Below, one piece after another: positions 7,975 through 17,072 of a stretch of DNA of 64,000 bases. The stretch covers positions 62,001 to 126,000 of the forward strand of contig NZ_JAJUWR010000001.1 in NCBI RefSeq assembly GCF_021390545.1, given 5' to 3'. The notes below the pieces were generated by a model. That model saw only the letters and a list, made by a program, of their open reading frames with translations. It was not told where the DNA came from and searched no databases. A program made the translations under genes and the position numbers. The number at the start of each line of letters is the position of its first letter. The first letter of the stretch is position 1. This DNA is from Algoriphagus sp. AGSA1 (GTDB lineage: Bacteria > Bacteroidota > Bacteroidia > Cytophagales > Cyclobacteriaceae).

Positions 7975-10900
7975 TTATTTCGCGTTGAACGTTAGTCCAG
8001 CAAGGATAAACATTCCTGCTTCACCGCCTTTGATTGTTTTGGTAGTGACATACAACTTATGGATTTTTCCATCAGCCTGACCTGTGACAGGGATAGTTAT
8101 CTGCTCAAATGAAGGAGCGCCTTCAGGTCCCTTCATAGGGCCTTGCACATATTCTTTGCTTCCAACGATTGTTCCATCAGGGCTGTCCAGTCTGAGTTCG
8201 AAGACAAAACCATCAGTAAGCTTGGCAGTAGCTGCTGTGTTCAGGGTAACTGAGGCGATGTCCGTGAGATCAACCTTGGCAATGGCAAATGATGCCGGGT
8301 CGGCAGGAACCGTGAGCAGGTTTTGACCACCGTAGTTCATTTTGCTATATCCTCCTTCCAGATCCACTGTACTTGCCAGATCTATGGTATTGCTGGAGAG
8401 CAGGTATGCGGTAGATCCTGTCAATGGCTTGATGCCTTCGCCCCCTTTGTCCGTATATGAAGCACTGATCATCAAGACTCCAGTTGGGGTAGGGGTTTTG
8501 TCCATGGTTGAGTTGACTGAGCCGGCACTAGGAAGTGTTTTTTGATTGACTCCATCCAAAGAAAGGATGTAGCTGATCAATGCATTCAGTTCTGACTCCG
8601 GTAGGTCAGGATTTGCAGGCATTACAGTCTCTCCCCATACTCCTCCTCCGCCGTTTCTGATTTTGTTTTTCAGGTAGTCTATATCCTTTTCAGAATATTT
8701 TTTGGCTACGCTGGTATAATCAGGGCCTATGGATGCTTCGGCTTCTTTGTGGCAGGTTTTACAGGTCATGGACGCCACCAGGGATTTCCCTACCATGGCA
8801 TCTGTCATGATCTTATGTCCCTGGTTTGCTTCTGCCTGATCCAGCCCCTCTAGGTAATCCGCGCTTACGTACAGGTTTTCCAGATCTTCTGAGGCATCTG
8901 GGTGGTCTTCATCCTTTACCGTCACCTCGTATGCTACTTCTTTTCCAGGGAAATAGAATGTCTTGTTTCCTTTGATAGCAATGCTCACTTCCGGGGCAAT
9001 GTTTCCGGAATACACGTGAACTGCAGTTCCTTCGCCTTGCAGTCCGGCAGGGTCTTTTGCTGTGACATTTACTGCATATTCCCCTACAGTATCGAAGGTG
9101 TGGGTTAAGGTAGGCTCTTCGGTAGTTTTGGTTTCCCCGTTTCCAAGATCCCAGGTATAAGTCATAGGATCTCCTTCCGGATCTGAAGATTTTGCAGTGA
9201 AAGTGGCTGTCAGAGGATTGGCCCCTGAGGTTTTGTCCACGGTAATTTCTGAAACGATAGGGGCTCTGTTGCCGCCGTTGTAATCTATACGGAAAAGCCC
9301 GGAATCCTCATTTTTAGAAAACCAGCCATTGCCATATTCCAATCCATAGATATGCCCATCCGGTCCCATTTCCATGTCTATAAGTGCATTGAACTTCGTG
9401 TTAGGCATGAAGGGATCCATCTTGTCATAATCTCCGGATTCTGTCATTGTCACTACCTTGATCCAGCCTCTTACCCAGTCGTAGATAAGCAGTTTTCCAT
9501 CAAAATAATCGGGTAATTTGCTATCTCCTTCGTACATGTCGGAGTAATAAACCGGCCCTGCCATCGCATTTCTGCCACCCGTTCCCATGTCTGGGAAATC
9601 CGTTGATTCACCATAAGGATACCAGATGAACGCAGGTTCTGTTGGAGGTAATTTCTCTATGCCGGTGTTGTGTGGGGAATTGTTTCTTGGCCCGTCAATA
9701 TCATACAACTCTCCTGAAGTACCATTTGAATAGTCGTATTCCCGATAAGGTAAGTTGTCAGCGATCACATACGGCCAGCCAAAGTTCCCTGCTTTCCGTG
9801 CCTGATTGATTTCGTCGTAGCCACGTGGGCCACGGGTTTCGGTACTGTCATTACTTGCATCCGGCCCTACTTCTCCCCAATATAGATATCCTGTCTTCTG
9901 ATCTATCGAGATTCTGTATGGGTTTCTAAGACCTTGCACATAGATTTCCGGCTTTGTTCCTTCTGTGCCTGGTGCATAGAGGTTACCTGCCGGTATTTCA
10001 TAGGAACCATCTTCGTTGACTTTAATTCTGATGATTTTCCCCCTTAGGTCATTTGAGTTTCCAGAGCTTCTCCTGGCATCGAATTGCTTGTTGCCTTCTC
10101 TGGAATCCAATGGCGCATAGCCGCTGGTGATATACTTGCTGTTTGGCTGGTTGAAAGGAGTGGAATTATCGCCAGTGGATAGAAACAGGTTCCCGTCTGC
10201 ACCAAAGGCAATGGAACCACCAGTATGGCAGCATATCTCTCTCTGGGAATAAAGTTCAAGGATAATCTGCTCTGAGGCCATATCCCAGACTCCGTCCTTA
10301 AATTTGAATCTGGAAAGGCGGTTTACTTCTTTGGCTGTAGGGGAGTAGAATACATATACCCAGTTATTCTTAGCGAAGTTTGGGTCTTTTTGCAATCCTA
10401 ATACCCCTTCTTCGGCATTTACTCCTCTCACGGAAGTTTTCCAATAGACATCAAGTTTCGCTACTTCTGATAGCTCTTCTGTCTGGCTGTTATAATAGAG
10501 GATTTCTCCTCTTCTCTGAGCCACCAAGATATCCAGATTAGGAAGTACCGTCAGTTCTGTAGGTTCTGTGAAGTCACCTAAGGCCAGCATGGTCTTTGAG
10601 AACCTGTTCTCTTCAGGTACCTTTTTGCTCCTGGCTTTAGAATAGTTCAGTTCTTTGTTTCCCCCTATAGCATAGTTGATTCCAGCCAATAGATGCTTTA
10701 GGAATAGCTCCTCGGTAAAGGATGCATTGGTGTGGCCACCTCCGGTATAGAAAGCACGCCCGCCATCGTAGTCATGGTACCAGGCGATCGGGTGCTCACC
10801 CATATCCATTCCACCCTGATATGATTCCTCATCCAGGTTTAGCAAAACGTTTACCTCAGGATTCAATTTCTTATATGAATACCATTCGTCGGTTCTTTCC

Positions 10901-11415
10901 CATGGGGTTGGCAAAAAAGATGTAGCATCATTGCCTGCATCAACCACATTGATTTTGCCTGCCTGTACGTTAGGGTGGGGATCGTTGATGCCTGGATGAT
11001 CAGCAAAGTAACCACCGACCATACGGCCATACCAGCCCCAGTGATATTCGGTGTCTGCTGCTGCGTGAATACCTACAAAGCCTCCTCCGGCTTGGATGTA
11101 TCGCTCAAATTCAGCTTCCTGAACATGGTCCAGTACATCACCTGTGGTGCTGAGAAATATTACCGCGGCATATTGGGACAGGTTTTTTTCGTTGAAGCTG
11201 CTGCTTTGAGTAGTGGTGTCCACCTCAAAGTTATTTTCAGAGCCTAGTTTTTGTATTGCGGCTATTCCATTGGGTATGGATTCATGGTAAAATCCCGCTG
11301 TTTTGCTGAACACAAGTACTTTTGGTTTTCCGGAGCGGGAATTACAGCTCCAGAAACCTACACAAGCAATGAGTCCAATCAGCAACAGGCTTCTTAGGTT
11401 TTTTGGGAAATTCAT
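7975..11415 (-). CDS. ThuA / PQQ-type sugar dehydrogenase / PKD / cytochrome c / CBM fusion lipoprotein
   Basis: A 1146-residue multidomain exported protein. The lipobox WSC gives cysteine 24. Domains in order: ThuA glutamine-amidotransferase-like fold (about 32-250, GGGFVGIHAAADTEY, YTGGGHTNASF); a glucose/sorbosone dehydrogenase beta-propeller (about 270-705, with HTGGSIAFGADGNLFLSTGDN, ICCHTGG, LRNPYRIS); a PKD domain (about 710-800, YTWDLGNGETKTTEEPTLTHTF); a class I cytochrome c domain with haem site CKTCH at residues 885-889 and probable Met ligand in VMPANP; and a C-terminal CBM6-like beta-sandwich. Such fusions are common in Bacteroidota and are thought to oxidise sugars at the cell surface with electrons passed to the haem domain. 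The substrate and whether PQQ is the cofactor are inferred. It is followed by its own terminator. Confidence 0.93.
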   Translation of the reverse strand: MNFPKNLRSLLLIGLIACVGFWSCNSRSGKPKVLVFSKTAGFYHESIPNGIAAIQKLGSENNFEVDTTTQSSSFNEKNLSQYAAVIFLSTTGDVLDHVQEAEFERYIQAGGGFVGIHAAADTEYHWGWYGRMVGGYFADHPGINDPHPNVQAGKINVVDAGNDATSFLPTPWERTDEWYSYKKLNPEVNVLLNLDEESYQGGMDMGEHPIAWYHDYDGGRAFYTGGGHTNASFTEELFLKHLLAGINYAIGGNKELNYSKARSKKVPEENRFSKTMLALGDFTEPTELTVLPNLDILVAQRRGEILYYNSQTEELSEVAKLDVYWKTSVRGVNAEEGVLGLQKDPNFAKNNWVYVFYSPTAKEVNRLSRFKFKDGVWDMASEQIILELYSQREICCHTGGSIAFGADGNLFLSTGDNSTPFNQPNSKYITSGYAPLDSREGNKQFDARRSSGNSNDLRGKIIRIKVNEDGSYEIPAGNLYAPGTEGTKPEIYVQGLRNPYRISIDQKTGYLYWGEVGPDASNDSTETRGPRGYDEINQARKAGNFGWPYVIADNLPYREYDYSNGTSGELYDIDGPRNNSPHNTGIEKLPPTEPAFIWYPYGESTDFPDMGTGGRNAMAGPVYYSDMYEGDSKLPDYFDGKLLIYDWVRGWIKVVTMTESGDYDKMDPFMPNTKFNALIDMEMGPDGHIYGLEYGNGWFSKNEDSGLFRIDYNGGNRAPIVSEITVDKTSGANPLTATFTAKSSDPEGDPMTYTWDLGNGETKTTEEPTLTHTFDTVGEYAVNVTAKDPAGLQGEGTAVHVYSGNIAPEVSIAIKGNKTFYFPGKEVAYEVTVKDEDHPDASEDLENLYVSADYLEGLDQAEANQGHKIMTDAMVGKSLVASMTCKTCHKEAEASIGPDYTSVAKKYSEKDIDYLKNKIRNGGGGVWGETVMPANPDLPESELNALISYILSLDGVNQKTLPSAGSVNSTMDKTPTPTGVLMISASYTDKGGEGIKPLTGSTAYLLSSNTIDLASTVDLEGGYSKMNYGGQNLLTVPADPASFAIAKVDLTDIASVTLNTAATAKLTDGFVFELRLDSPDGTIVGSKEYVQGPMKGPEGAPSFEQITIPVTGQADGKIHKLYVTTKTIKGGEAGMFILAGLTFNAK

Positions 11416-11541
11416 AGGTTTTAAGATTTTGGGAAAATAGGCTTTAAGTTCTATCCAGAATTGGATCTACAAAATGGGGTATTTTTTTGATAAAATCCGC
11501 ATAAATTGTCTTTTTGAAACAATAGGTGTTTGAATGGTGGG

Positions 11542-12687
11542 TTATTCGAGTATTCTAGCTCCTTCTGAGAGGGATACAGGAATGAAATCTGCCTCAATAT
11601 CGAAATTTTCCTTGTATGCTGAATATAGTTGGTCCTGGAAATTTTGAACTCTGGAGTTGGCCACCAGATTGATCGTGCAGCCTCCAAAGCCTCCACCCAT
11701 CATCCTGGATCCGATCACTCCGGGCAAATCCCAGGATTTCTCAGCCAGAAAATCCAGTTCGGCACAGCTGACTTCAAAGTCTTTACTGAGGCTGAGGTGG
11801 GATTCCTTCAGCAGTGTTCCAAATACGTTCAGATCTCCGGCGTGCAGGGCATTAGAAGCTAGGGTCACGCGGTCTATCTCGGAGATGACATGTTTTGCTT
11901 TTGGGAATAGCTCGGCAGGTAATAGTTTTTTCACTTTTTCCAGATCCTTCACCGGAATATCCCTCAGTGAGGTCGCCTCAGGATAGATTTTCCGCAATAT
12001 CCTCACACTTTCTTCACAGGCTTCCCTACGCTGGTTATAGGCAGAGTCTGCGAGGTTATGTTTTACTTTGGAGTTTACAAGTAAGAGGGAGTGCTCCCCG
12101 AAATCAGCCTCTACTTCAAAATGGGTATTGGTACGGCAATCCAGCAATAAGGCACGGTCTTTTACCCCAAATGCTGAGGCATAGGGATCCATTATACCGC
12201 ATTTCACTCCGGCAAAAAGATGTTCTGATTTCTGGGCGTAGAGCACGATTGACTTTTTCGTGATAGTCAATTTAAACACCTCAGAAAGGCCTGTTCCTAT
12301 AGCTATTGAGAGTGCGGCGGAAGATGACAAACCCGACGCGGGAATATTCCCTCCGAAGGCAAGATCAAATCCCTCCAACTTATAACCAGCCTGCTGGAAC
12401 TGGGAAGCTACCCCCATAATATAGTTTGCCCAGTGATTTTTTTTAGGAGAAAAGGAGTGGATATCAAACACAAACTCTTCCTCAAAGTCAACAGAAAAAA
12501 GCCGACAGGTAGATAGCCCGTTTTTCTGTATGCCCACCCAAATTCCCTGCTCTACGGCTGCCGGGAATACTAATCCCTCCTGATAATCGGTGTGTTCCCC
12601 GATCAAATTAATCCGCCCAGGTGCGAAAGCGACTATAGGTTGGTTGCCAAATAATTTGGTAAAGGATTGGGTGATTTTGTCTTTCAT
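11542..12687 (-). CDS. galK: Galactokinase
   Basis: A 381-residue GHMP-family kinase phosphorylating galactose with ATP, the entry to the Leloir pathway. The galactokinase signature GRINLIGEHTDY is at residues 24-35, the ATP-binding motif GGNIPASGLSSSAALS at about 112-127, and the C-terminal GHMP motif SRMMGGGFGGCTIN near residue 338. An in-frame ATG ten codons upstream exists, but family alignments begin near MKDKI, so the start at 12687 is preferred. It lies between the ThuA fusion and a LacI regulator on the same strand; 213 bases separate it from the regulator. No galT or mutarotase gene is visible. Confidence 0.95.
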   Translation of the reverse strand: MKDKITQSFTKLFGNQPIVAFAPGRINLIGEHTDYQEGLVFPAAVEQGIWVGIQKNGLSTCRLFSVDFEEEFVFDIHSFSPKKNHWANYIMGVASQFQQAGYKLEGFDLAFGGNIPASGLSSSAALSIAIGTGLSEVFKLTITKKSIVLYAQKSEHLFAGVKCGIMDPYASAFGVKDRALLLDCRTNTHFEVEADFGEHSLLLVNSKVKHNLADSAYNQRREACEESVRILRKIYPEATSLRDIPVKDLEKVKKLLPAELFPKAKHVISEIDRVTLASNALHAGDLNVFGTLLKESHLSLSKDFEVSCAELDFLAEKSWDLPGVIGSRMMGGGFGGCTINLVANSRVQNFQDQLYSAYKENFDIEADFIPVSLSEGARILE

Positions 12688-12900
12688 TTGTCTATAATTG
12701 TTATTCAGCGGCCACACCTGCCTGTCTGTAGGGGAAATCTCACACGATGAATAGCCATCTCTCTCTATGTCGCTTCCGACATGCCTGCCTGTTTATTGTT
12801 GTGTTTCTATAGTTATAGCTCTGCTGTGACTGATATTCTGGATTTCCAGCGGACTGATCATCTCTCAGTGCGAAGGATGTGCTTTGCTGGATTTGATAAA

Positions 12901-13923
12901 TCAGATCGATTTTGTCGATTTGCGAGGCAGCAAAGTGGTCTCTAAGACAATAGATATGGGATCGTCCGAAGCTTGTCCCTCCAATTGGTCAAGAAGGTGG
13001 GTCGCTGCAAGTTTTCCCATTTCATAGCCAGGCTGGGCTACTGTAGTGAGCGGTGGCTCCACCACTGCTGAAGCCGGATTGTTGGTGAAACCTGCAAGAG
13101 CCATGTCCTCTGGTACTTTGATTCCAAGAGATTTCCAGACAGCCAATAAATCCAGGGCAACAGGGTCTATCATGCAAAATACGGCATCAGGTCTATTCTC
13201 CATCTCTGTGATTTCCTTTGCTATCCTGATATTGCCCTGCTCGGTGAGATCGCTTATTTTTATCAATTCCGCCTCAGGTGCTATACCGAATTCACCTAAT
13301 GCATGAAGATACCCTTCTTTTCTTTTTTTGCTGATATATAGGTCCTCCGGGCCTGAGACGTACATTATCCGCTTGCAGCCAGTCTCCAACATATGCTTGG
13401 TGACCTGATAGGCGCCGCCTTCATCATTGAAAGTGACTCTGGACACAGGAATATCCTCGTTTACCCTGTCAAACAGCAAGAAAGGGATCTCTCTGTTATA
13501 AAGATCCAATAAGTGCTCATATTTGTTCGTTTCACGGCTTAAGGAGATCAGCAGACCGTCCACCTGCGAGGCGACCAAGGTTCTGATATTCGTTTTTTCC
13601 AATTCCAGTGTCTCGTTGGACTGGCAGATCATTACATTATATCCTCGCTTGTTTGCATAGTCCTGGATTCCCGAGATACAGGAGGCAAAAAAATGTGAGG
13701 TGATCTCCGGGACAATTACTCCCAGGGTATTGGTTCGGCTGATCCTAAGGCTCTGGGCCAATAGATTAGGCTGATAATTCATTTCCTTAGCCATCTCCAC
13801 TATTCTTTTCTTAGTGTCAGGATGCAGCTCTGGTGAATCTTTCAATGCCCTGGAAATTGTCGATACTGAAACCCCCAATTTCTTGGCTATTTCCTTCATC
13901 GTAACCTGATGTCCTTTTTTCAT
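12901..13923 (-). CDS. LacI-family transcriptional regulator
   Basis: A 340-residue repressor or activator. Residues 8-60 form the LacI helix-turn-helix and hinge (MKEIAKKLGVSVSTISRALK, then YQPNLLAQSLR), followed by a periplasmic-binding-protein-like sugar sensor (TLGVIVPEITSHFFASCISGI, VDGLLISLSRE, FDRV near 155, and a C-terminal TTVAQPGYEMGKLAATHLL). It probably senses a sugar or sugar phosphate. The nearest target would be galK downstream, but no clear operator palindrome was found, so the regulon is open. Confidence 0.93.
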   Translation of the reverse strand: MKKGHQVTMKEIAKKLGVSVSTISRALKDSPELHPDTKKRIVEMAKEMNYQPNLLAQSLRISRTNTLGVIVPEITSHFFASCISGIQDYANKRGYNVMICQSNETLELEKTNIRTLVASQVDGLLISLSRETNKYEHLLDLYNREIPFLLFDRVNEDIPVSRVTFNDEGGAYQVTKHMLETGCKRIMYVSGPEDLYISKKRKEGYLHALGEFGIAPEAELIKISDLTEQGNIRIAKEITEMENRPDAVFCMIDPVALDLLAVWKSLGIKVPEDMALAGFTNNPASAVVEPPLTTVAQPGYEMGKLAATHLLDQLEGQASDDPISIVLETTLLPRKSTKSI

Positions 13924-13993
13924 TTGGCTAAATCAATTAACTGTCACTTAAAACCCTCCTGATAGGACGATTCTAATATGGGAAGATAAGCTT

Positions 13994-14977
13994 TTACTCT
14001 TGGTAAACCGTAAATAAAACGGTTTCTCCTACAGCTTGCAAAGTTCGGCGGTCTATGATGTCCATATTATCAGCGTGTTTGTGATGATATTGGCCAAAGC
14101 CATAGTCCGGGGAAAACTCGATGATGTCTATCATCGGGATTTTTGCATATTCATTTACAAAAAGATGATCATCCATGATTTCGGGTGAATCTTTGTAGAT
14201 GAAAAAATCTCCCTGTCCGATTTGGGCAGCATTGTCCCAGACTTTCTTCAAGATGCCCGAGGCGTATTTCCGGGAATAACCTTCTCTATGAAATCTTGCC
14301 CCTTTGGCCCCTACCAGATCGACCAAAATCCCGTAGTAGGCGGAATAGTTAGGCTTGTGCTTATTCTGGGACCAGTGCTGCGAGCCTAGACACCACCAGA
14401 AGTCCTGTTCCCGGTTTCTTGTTTGGGAGCCTTCTGGCTCCCCATCATCTTCCCCGTCAAATAAGATGATATCTATGCCCACGTCAGGTTTGAGCTCCTG
14501 GGTGCCTATCACCCGTGCGATCTCCAAAAGGACACCCACTCCGCTGCCTCCGTCATTCGCGCCGTCTATGGGTTCATCGATTCGCTCAGTATCCTTGTCG
14601 GCTATTCTGCGGGTATCATAGTGTGCGGCCAAGAGTATTCTTTTGCTTGCCTCAGGATTGTAGGAGGCAATGATATTACTCAGGTTCCAGGTAAGTCCAT
14701 CGTATGTTTTTGCCTCGAAATCCTGCGTTTCTACCGCAAATCCATAGCTTTCAAACTTTGATATAAGCCAGTTTTTCGTTGCTTTATGTGCCTCGGTTCC
14801 CGGTACCCTGGGGCCAAAATCCACCTGTTTCTGCACAAACGCGTAAGCCGAATCAGGGCTGAAAGCTGGATAAGGTTTTATGGTTTTTTGTACTGTTTGT
14901 GTCTCGTTGGATTCTTCAGATCCTCCACATGCCCAGACGAATGCCAACAGGGCAATAATCCATATTCTATTCTTCAT
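13994..14977 (-). CDS. M28-family zinc peptidase / glutaminyl-cyclase-like lipoprotein
   Basis: A 327-residue exported protein; the signal peptide ends FVWAC (cysteine 17). Motifs fit M28 peptidases of the glutaminyl-peptide cyclotransferase branch: [11 protein letters not shown] (His and Asp near 121), [17 protein letters not shown] (Asp near 143), [13 protein letters not shown] (Glu near 180), the [18 protein letters not shown] segment and [10 protein letters not shown] near the C-terminus. It could trim N-terminal residues or form pyroglutamate; these cannot be told apart by eye. Its start overlaps the end of cysS by 11 bases, so the two genes are co-transcribed with probable translational coupling. 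Confidence 0.88.
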   Translation of the reverse strand: MKNRIWIIALLAFVWACGGSEESNETQTVQKTIKPYPAFSPDSAYAFVQKQVDFGPRVPGTEAHKATKNWLISKFESYGFAVETQDFEAKTYDGLTWNLSNIIASYNPEASKRILLAAHYDTRRIADKDTERIDEPIDGANDGGSGVGVLLEIARVIGTQELKPDVGIDIILFDGEDDGEPEGSQTRNREQDFWWCLGSQHWSQNKHKPNYSAYYGILVDLVGAKGARFHREGYSRKYASGILKKVWDNAAQIGQGDFFIYKDSPEIMDDHLFVNEYAKIPMIDIIEFSPDYGFGQYHHKHADNMDIIDRRTLQAVGETVLFTVYQE

Positions 14978-16457
14978 ATGCCCAGTCGATTTTGTCTTTC
15001 ATATCTTTTACGACGAAACCCAATGCTTTTAATCCTGCCCTGATCTCGTCCACTTTTGAATACTCCCTGGCGGTTTTTGCCTCAGAATACAGTTGCAGCA
15101 GTAAATTTAACATCTCATTTTGAGTATCTGACTTTTCCTCGATCAAACCTAAAATATCCGAGACAAATATGCCGAATGTCTCAATCAATTTATGGAAAAT
15201 GGCCTCACCAAAGACGGAAGGGGGTAATTGCCCCGTGTACATGGAATTGATTTTCTTCAGCAAGTTGAATACATGGCCGATAGCCTGCGCCGTGTTGAAG
15301 TCATCGTCCATAGCCCTGTAAGCATTGGCGATGATCTGTTCCACCTGCTTGATTTGCTCTTCGTCCTGTGCTGCATCATTTGCCTCGAACTTCAATAACT
15401 TGGAAATTCTCAGACCATTGATCAGTTTTTTATATCCTTTCTGCGCCGCTTGAAGTGCTTCATTGGAAAAATCCAGTGTAGAGCGGTAATGTGCCGTAAG
15501 GATGAAATACCGGATCGTCATTGGACTGTAGGCCTGATCCAGAAGTTTATGGTCTCCTGTGAAAAGCTCTTGCAAGTTGATGAAATTACCCAGTGACTTC
15601 CCCATCTTCTGCCCGTTGATGGTGATCATATTATTGTGCATCCAGTATTTGGCCGGATCCTGATGGTTGCATGCGTTTCCCTGAGCGATTTCGCATTCGT
15701 GATGGGGGAAAAGTAGATCCATTCCACCTCCGTGTATATCAAATTGCTTGCCCAGATACTTGGCACTCATGGCTGTACATTCCAGATGCCAGCCAGGAAA
15801 TCCAACTCCCCACGGGGAATCCCACTTCATCAAATGTTCCGGTGAAGCGTTTTTCCAAAGTGCAAAATCTACCGGATTTCGCTTTTCATCCTGTCCGTCC
15901 AGCGAACGGCTTCCGCTCATCAGATTTTCCAAATCTCTACCCGAAAGCTTTCCGTAGTTACTGGTTTCGTTGTATTTCAACACATCGAAATAGACAGAGC
16001 CGTTGACTTCATACCCCAAACCTTCCTTCAAGATGGCTTCTACCAAAGCAATCTGCTCAGGAATATGACCTGTGGCGCGTGGTTCTATGCTCGGTTTCCA
16101 CGTATTCAAGAGTGCCATGTCTCTATGGTAGCTGTCCGTATATTGCTGGGCCACTTCCATTGGTTCCAGCTGTTCCAGCTTGGCTTTTTTGGCGATTTTA
16201 TCCTCTCCTTCATCGGCATCTCCTTGCAGGTGTCCCACATCGGTGATGTTGCGTACATAGCGGACTTTATAGCCTAAGTGCGTCAGGTATCGGTTTACCG
16301 TGTCGAAAGTGATGGCCGGTCGTGCATGGCCCAGGTGGGCATCTCCGTACACTGTGGGGCCACAGACATACATGCCTACGAAAGGCGGGTTTATGGGTTG
16401 AAATTCCTCTTTCTGGCGGGAAAGTGTATTGTAAAGTTTGAGATTATGCGATTTCAT
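14967..16457 (-). CDS. cysS: Cysteine--tRNA ligase
   Basis: A 496-residue class I aminoacyl-tRNA synthetase charging tRNA-Cys in the cytoplasm. The zinc-binding Cys is in [11 protein letters not shown], the HIGH signature appears as HLGHARPA, further zinc ligands lie in WHLECTAMS and HHECEIAQ, and the KMSKS loop is KMGKSLGN. The start [10 protein letters not shown] at 16457 is preferred over an ATG 11 codons upstream, because it matches the family N-terminus and the upstream stretch looks like spacer repeat. The gene overlaps the M28 peptidase gene downstream. Confidence 0.97.
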   Translation of the reverse strand: MKSHNLKLYNTLSRQKEEFQPINPPFVGMYVCGPTVYGDAHLGHARPAITFDTVNRYLTHLGYKVRYVRNITDVGHLQGDADEGEDKIAKKAKLEQLEPMEVAQQYTDSYHRDMALLNTWKPSIEPRATGHIPEQIALVEAILKEGLGYEVNGSVYFDVLKYNETSNYGKLSGRDLENLMSGSRSLDGQDEKRNPVDFALWKNASPEHLMKWDSPWGVGFPGWHLECTAMSAKYLGKQFDIHGGGMDLLFPHHECEIAQGNACNHQDPAKYWMHNNMITINGQKMGKSLGNFINLQELFTGDHKLLDQAYSPMTIRYFILTAHYRSTLDFSNEALQAAQKGYKKLINGLRISKLLKFEANDAAQDEEQIKQVEQIIANAYRAMDDDFNTAQAIGHVFNLLKKINSMYTGQLPPSVFGEAIFHKLIETFGIFVSDILGLIEEKSDTQNEMLNLLLQLYSEAKTAREYSKVDEIRAGLKALGFVVKDMKDKIDWAYEE

Positions 16458-16646
16458 AGAATGTATGAAGTACTGGGTACAAGGTACCAAGTACGGAATA
16501 AATCCGGTTTTGATTCAGATTGCAAAATAGGGGATTCGGACGGGGAAATGAAAGGGAATAATAATATCCTTAGAGTTGTTTGTTCGCCTAAGGGGAAGCT
16601 TTCATTTTGAAGAGCCCAGTTGATTGAATAGATTGGGACGGAAGTG

Positions 16647-16909
16647 CTATTGCTTCACCTTTTTTCTATCTGGATTTTGACGATTGCCCCAGAACGAAAT
16701 GATTTCTATTTGATGATCGCTTACTTCATAAAAAATAAGATAAAATTTGAAAGGAATAACCCTGGTGAAGTCAACCTGCCTAATTGCTCATTTTCAACGA
16801 GTGTGTCAACTGATTTTTCGATCTCATCAAGTAATTTCAAGCTGTAAATTGACAAATTTGAACTTCTAGCATTAATTAAAAAAGCATACGTGCAGTTAAG
16901 CGAATACAT
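16647..16909 (-). pseudogene. Frameshifted RelE/ParE-type toxin remnant
   Basis: Two reverse-strand frames join into one recognisable ParE/RelE toxin. The upstream frame gives KLLDEIEKSVDTLVENEQLGR; then, one frame over from about position 16778, comes VDFTRVIPFKFYLIFYEV and IEIISFWGNRQNPDRKKV, ending at a stop at 16647. The C-terminal pattern (R-V-P-hydrophobic-IFYEV, then RQNP) is characteristic of the family. A single base change near 16775-16780 breaks the frame. The N-terminal third is poorly conserved and no antitoxin gene is visible upstream, where hairpins instead follow purH. Probably a decayed stand-alone gene; a sequencing error at the frameshift cannot be excluded. Confidence 0.7.
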
Positions 16910-16918
16910 ATAGATAAA

Positions 16919-16989
16919 AAGACCTTCGAAAACTTATGTTCCGAAGGTCTTGAATCTTATCCTTTGAGGTTTAAGAAACCTCGAAGGAT
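16919..16989. terminator. Pair of strong hairpins downstream of purH
   Basis: Two inverted repeats stand back to back. Arms AAGACCTTCG and CGAAGGTCTT (16919-16951) are followed on the minus strand by a T run, as expected for a purH terminator. Fourteen-base arms ATCCTTTGAGGTTT and AAACCTCGAAGGAT (16959-16989, one G-T pair) are followed by T-rich sequence on the plus strand. A third, weaker CGAGGAG/CTCCTTCG hairpin lies just beyond. The shared CCTTCGAGG core suggests a family of repeats. Confidence 0.7.
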
Positions 16990-17072
16990 TTATTTTTTAT
17001 GCGAGCGAAACCTTCGAGGAGATTTCTCCTTCGTAACTCAGTCAAAATGACGCCTCAAAGGTTGCTACTTTC

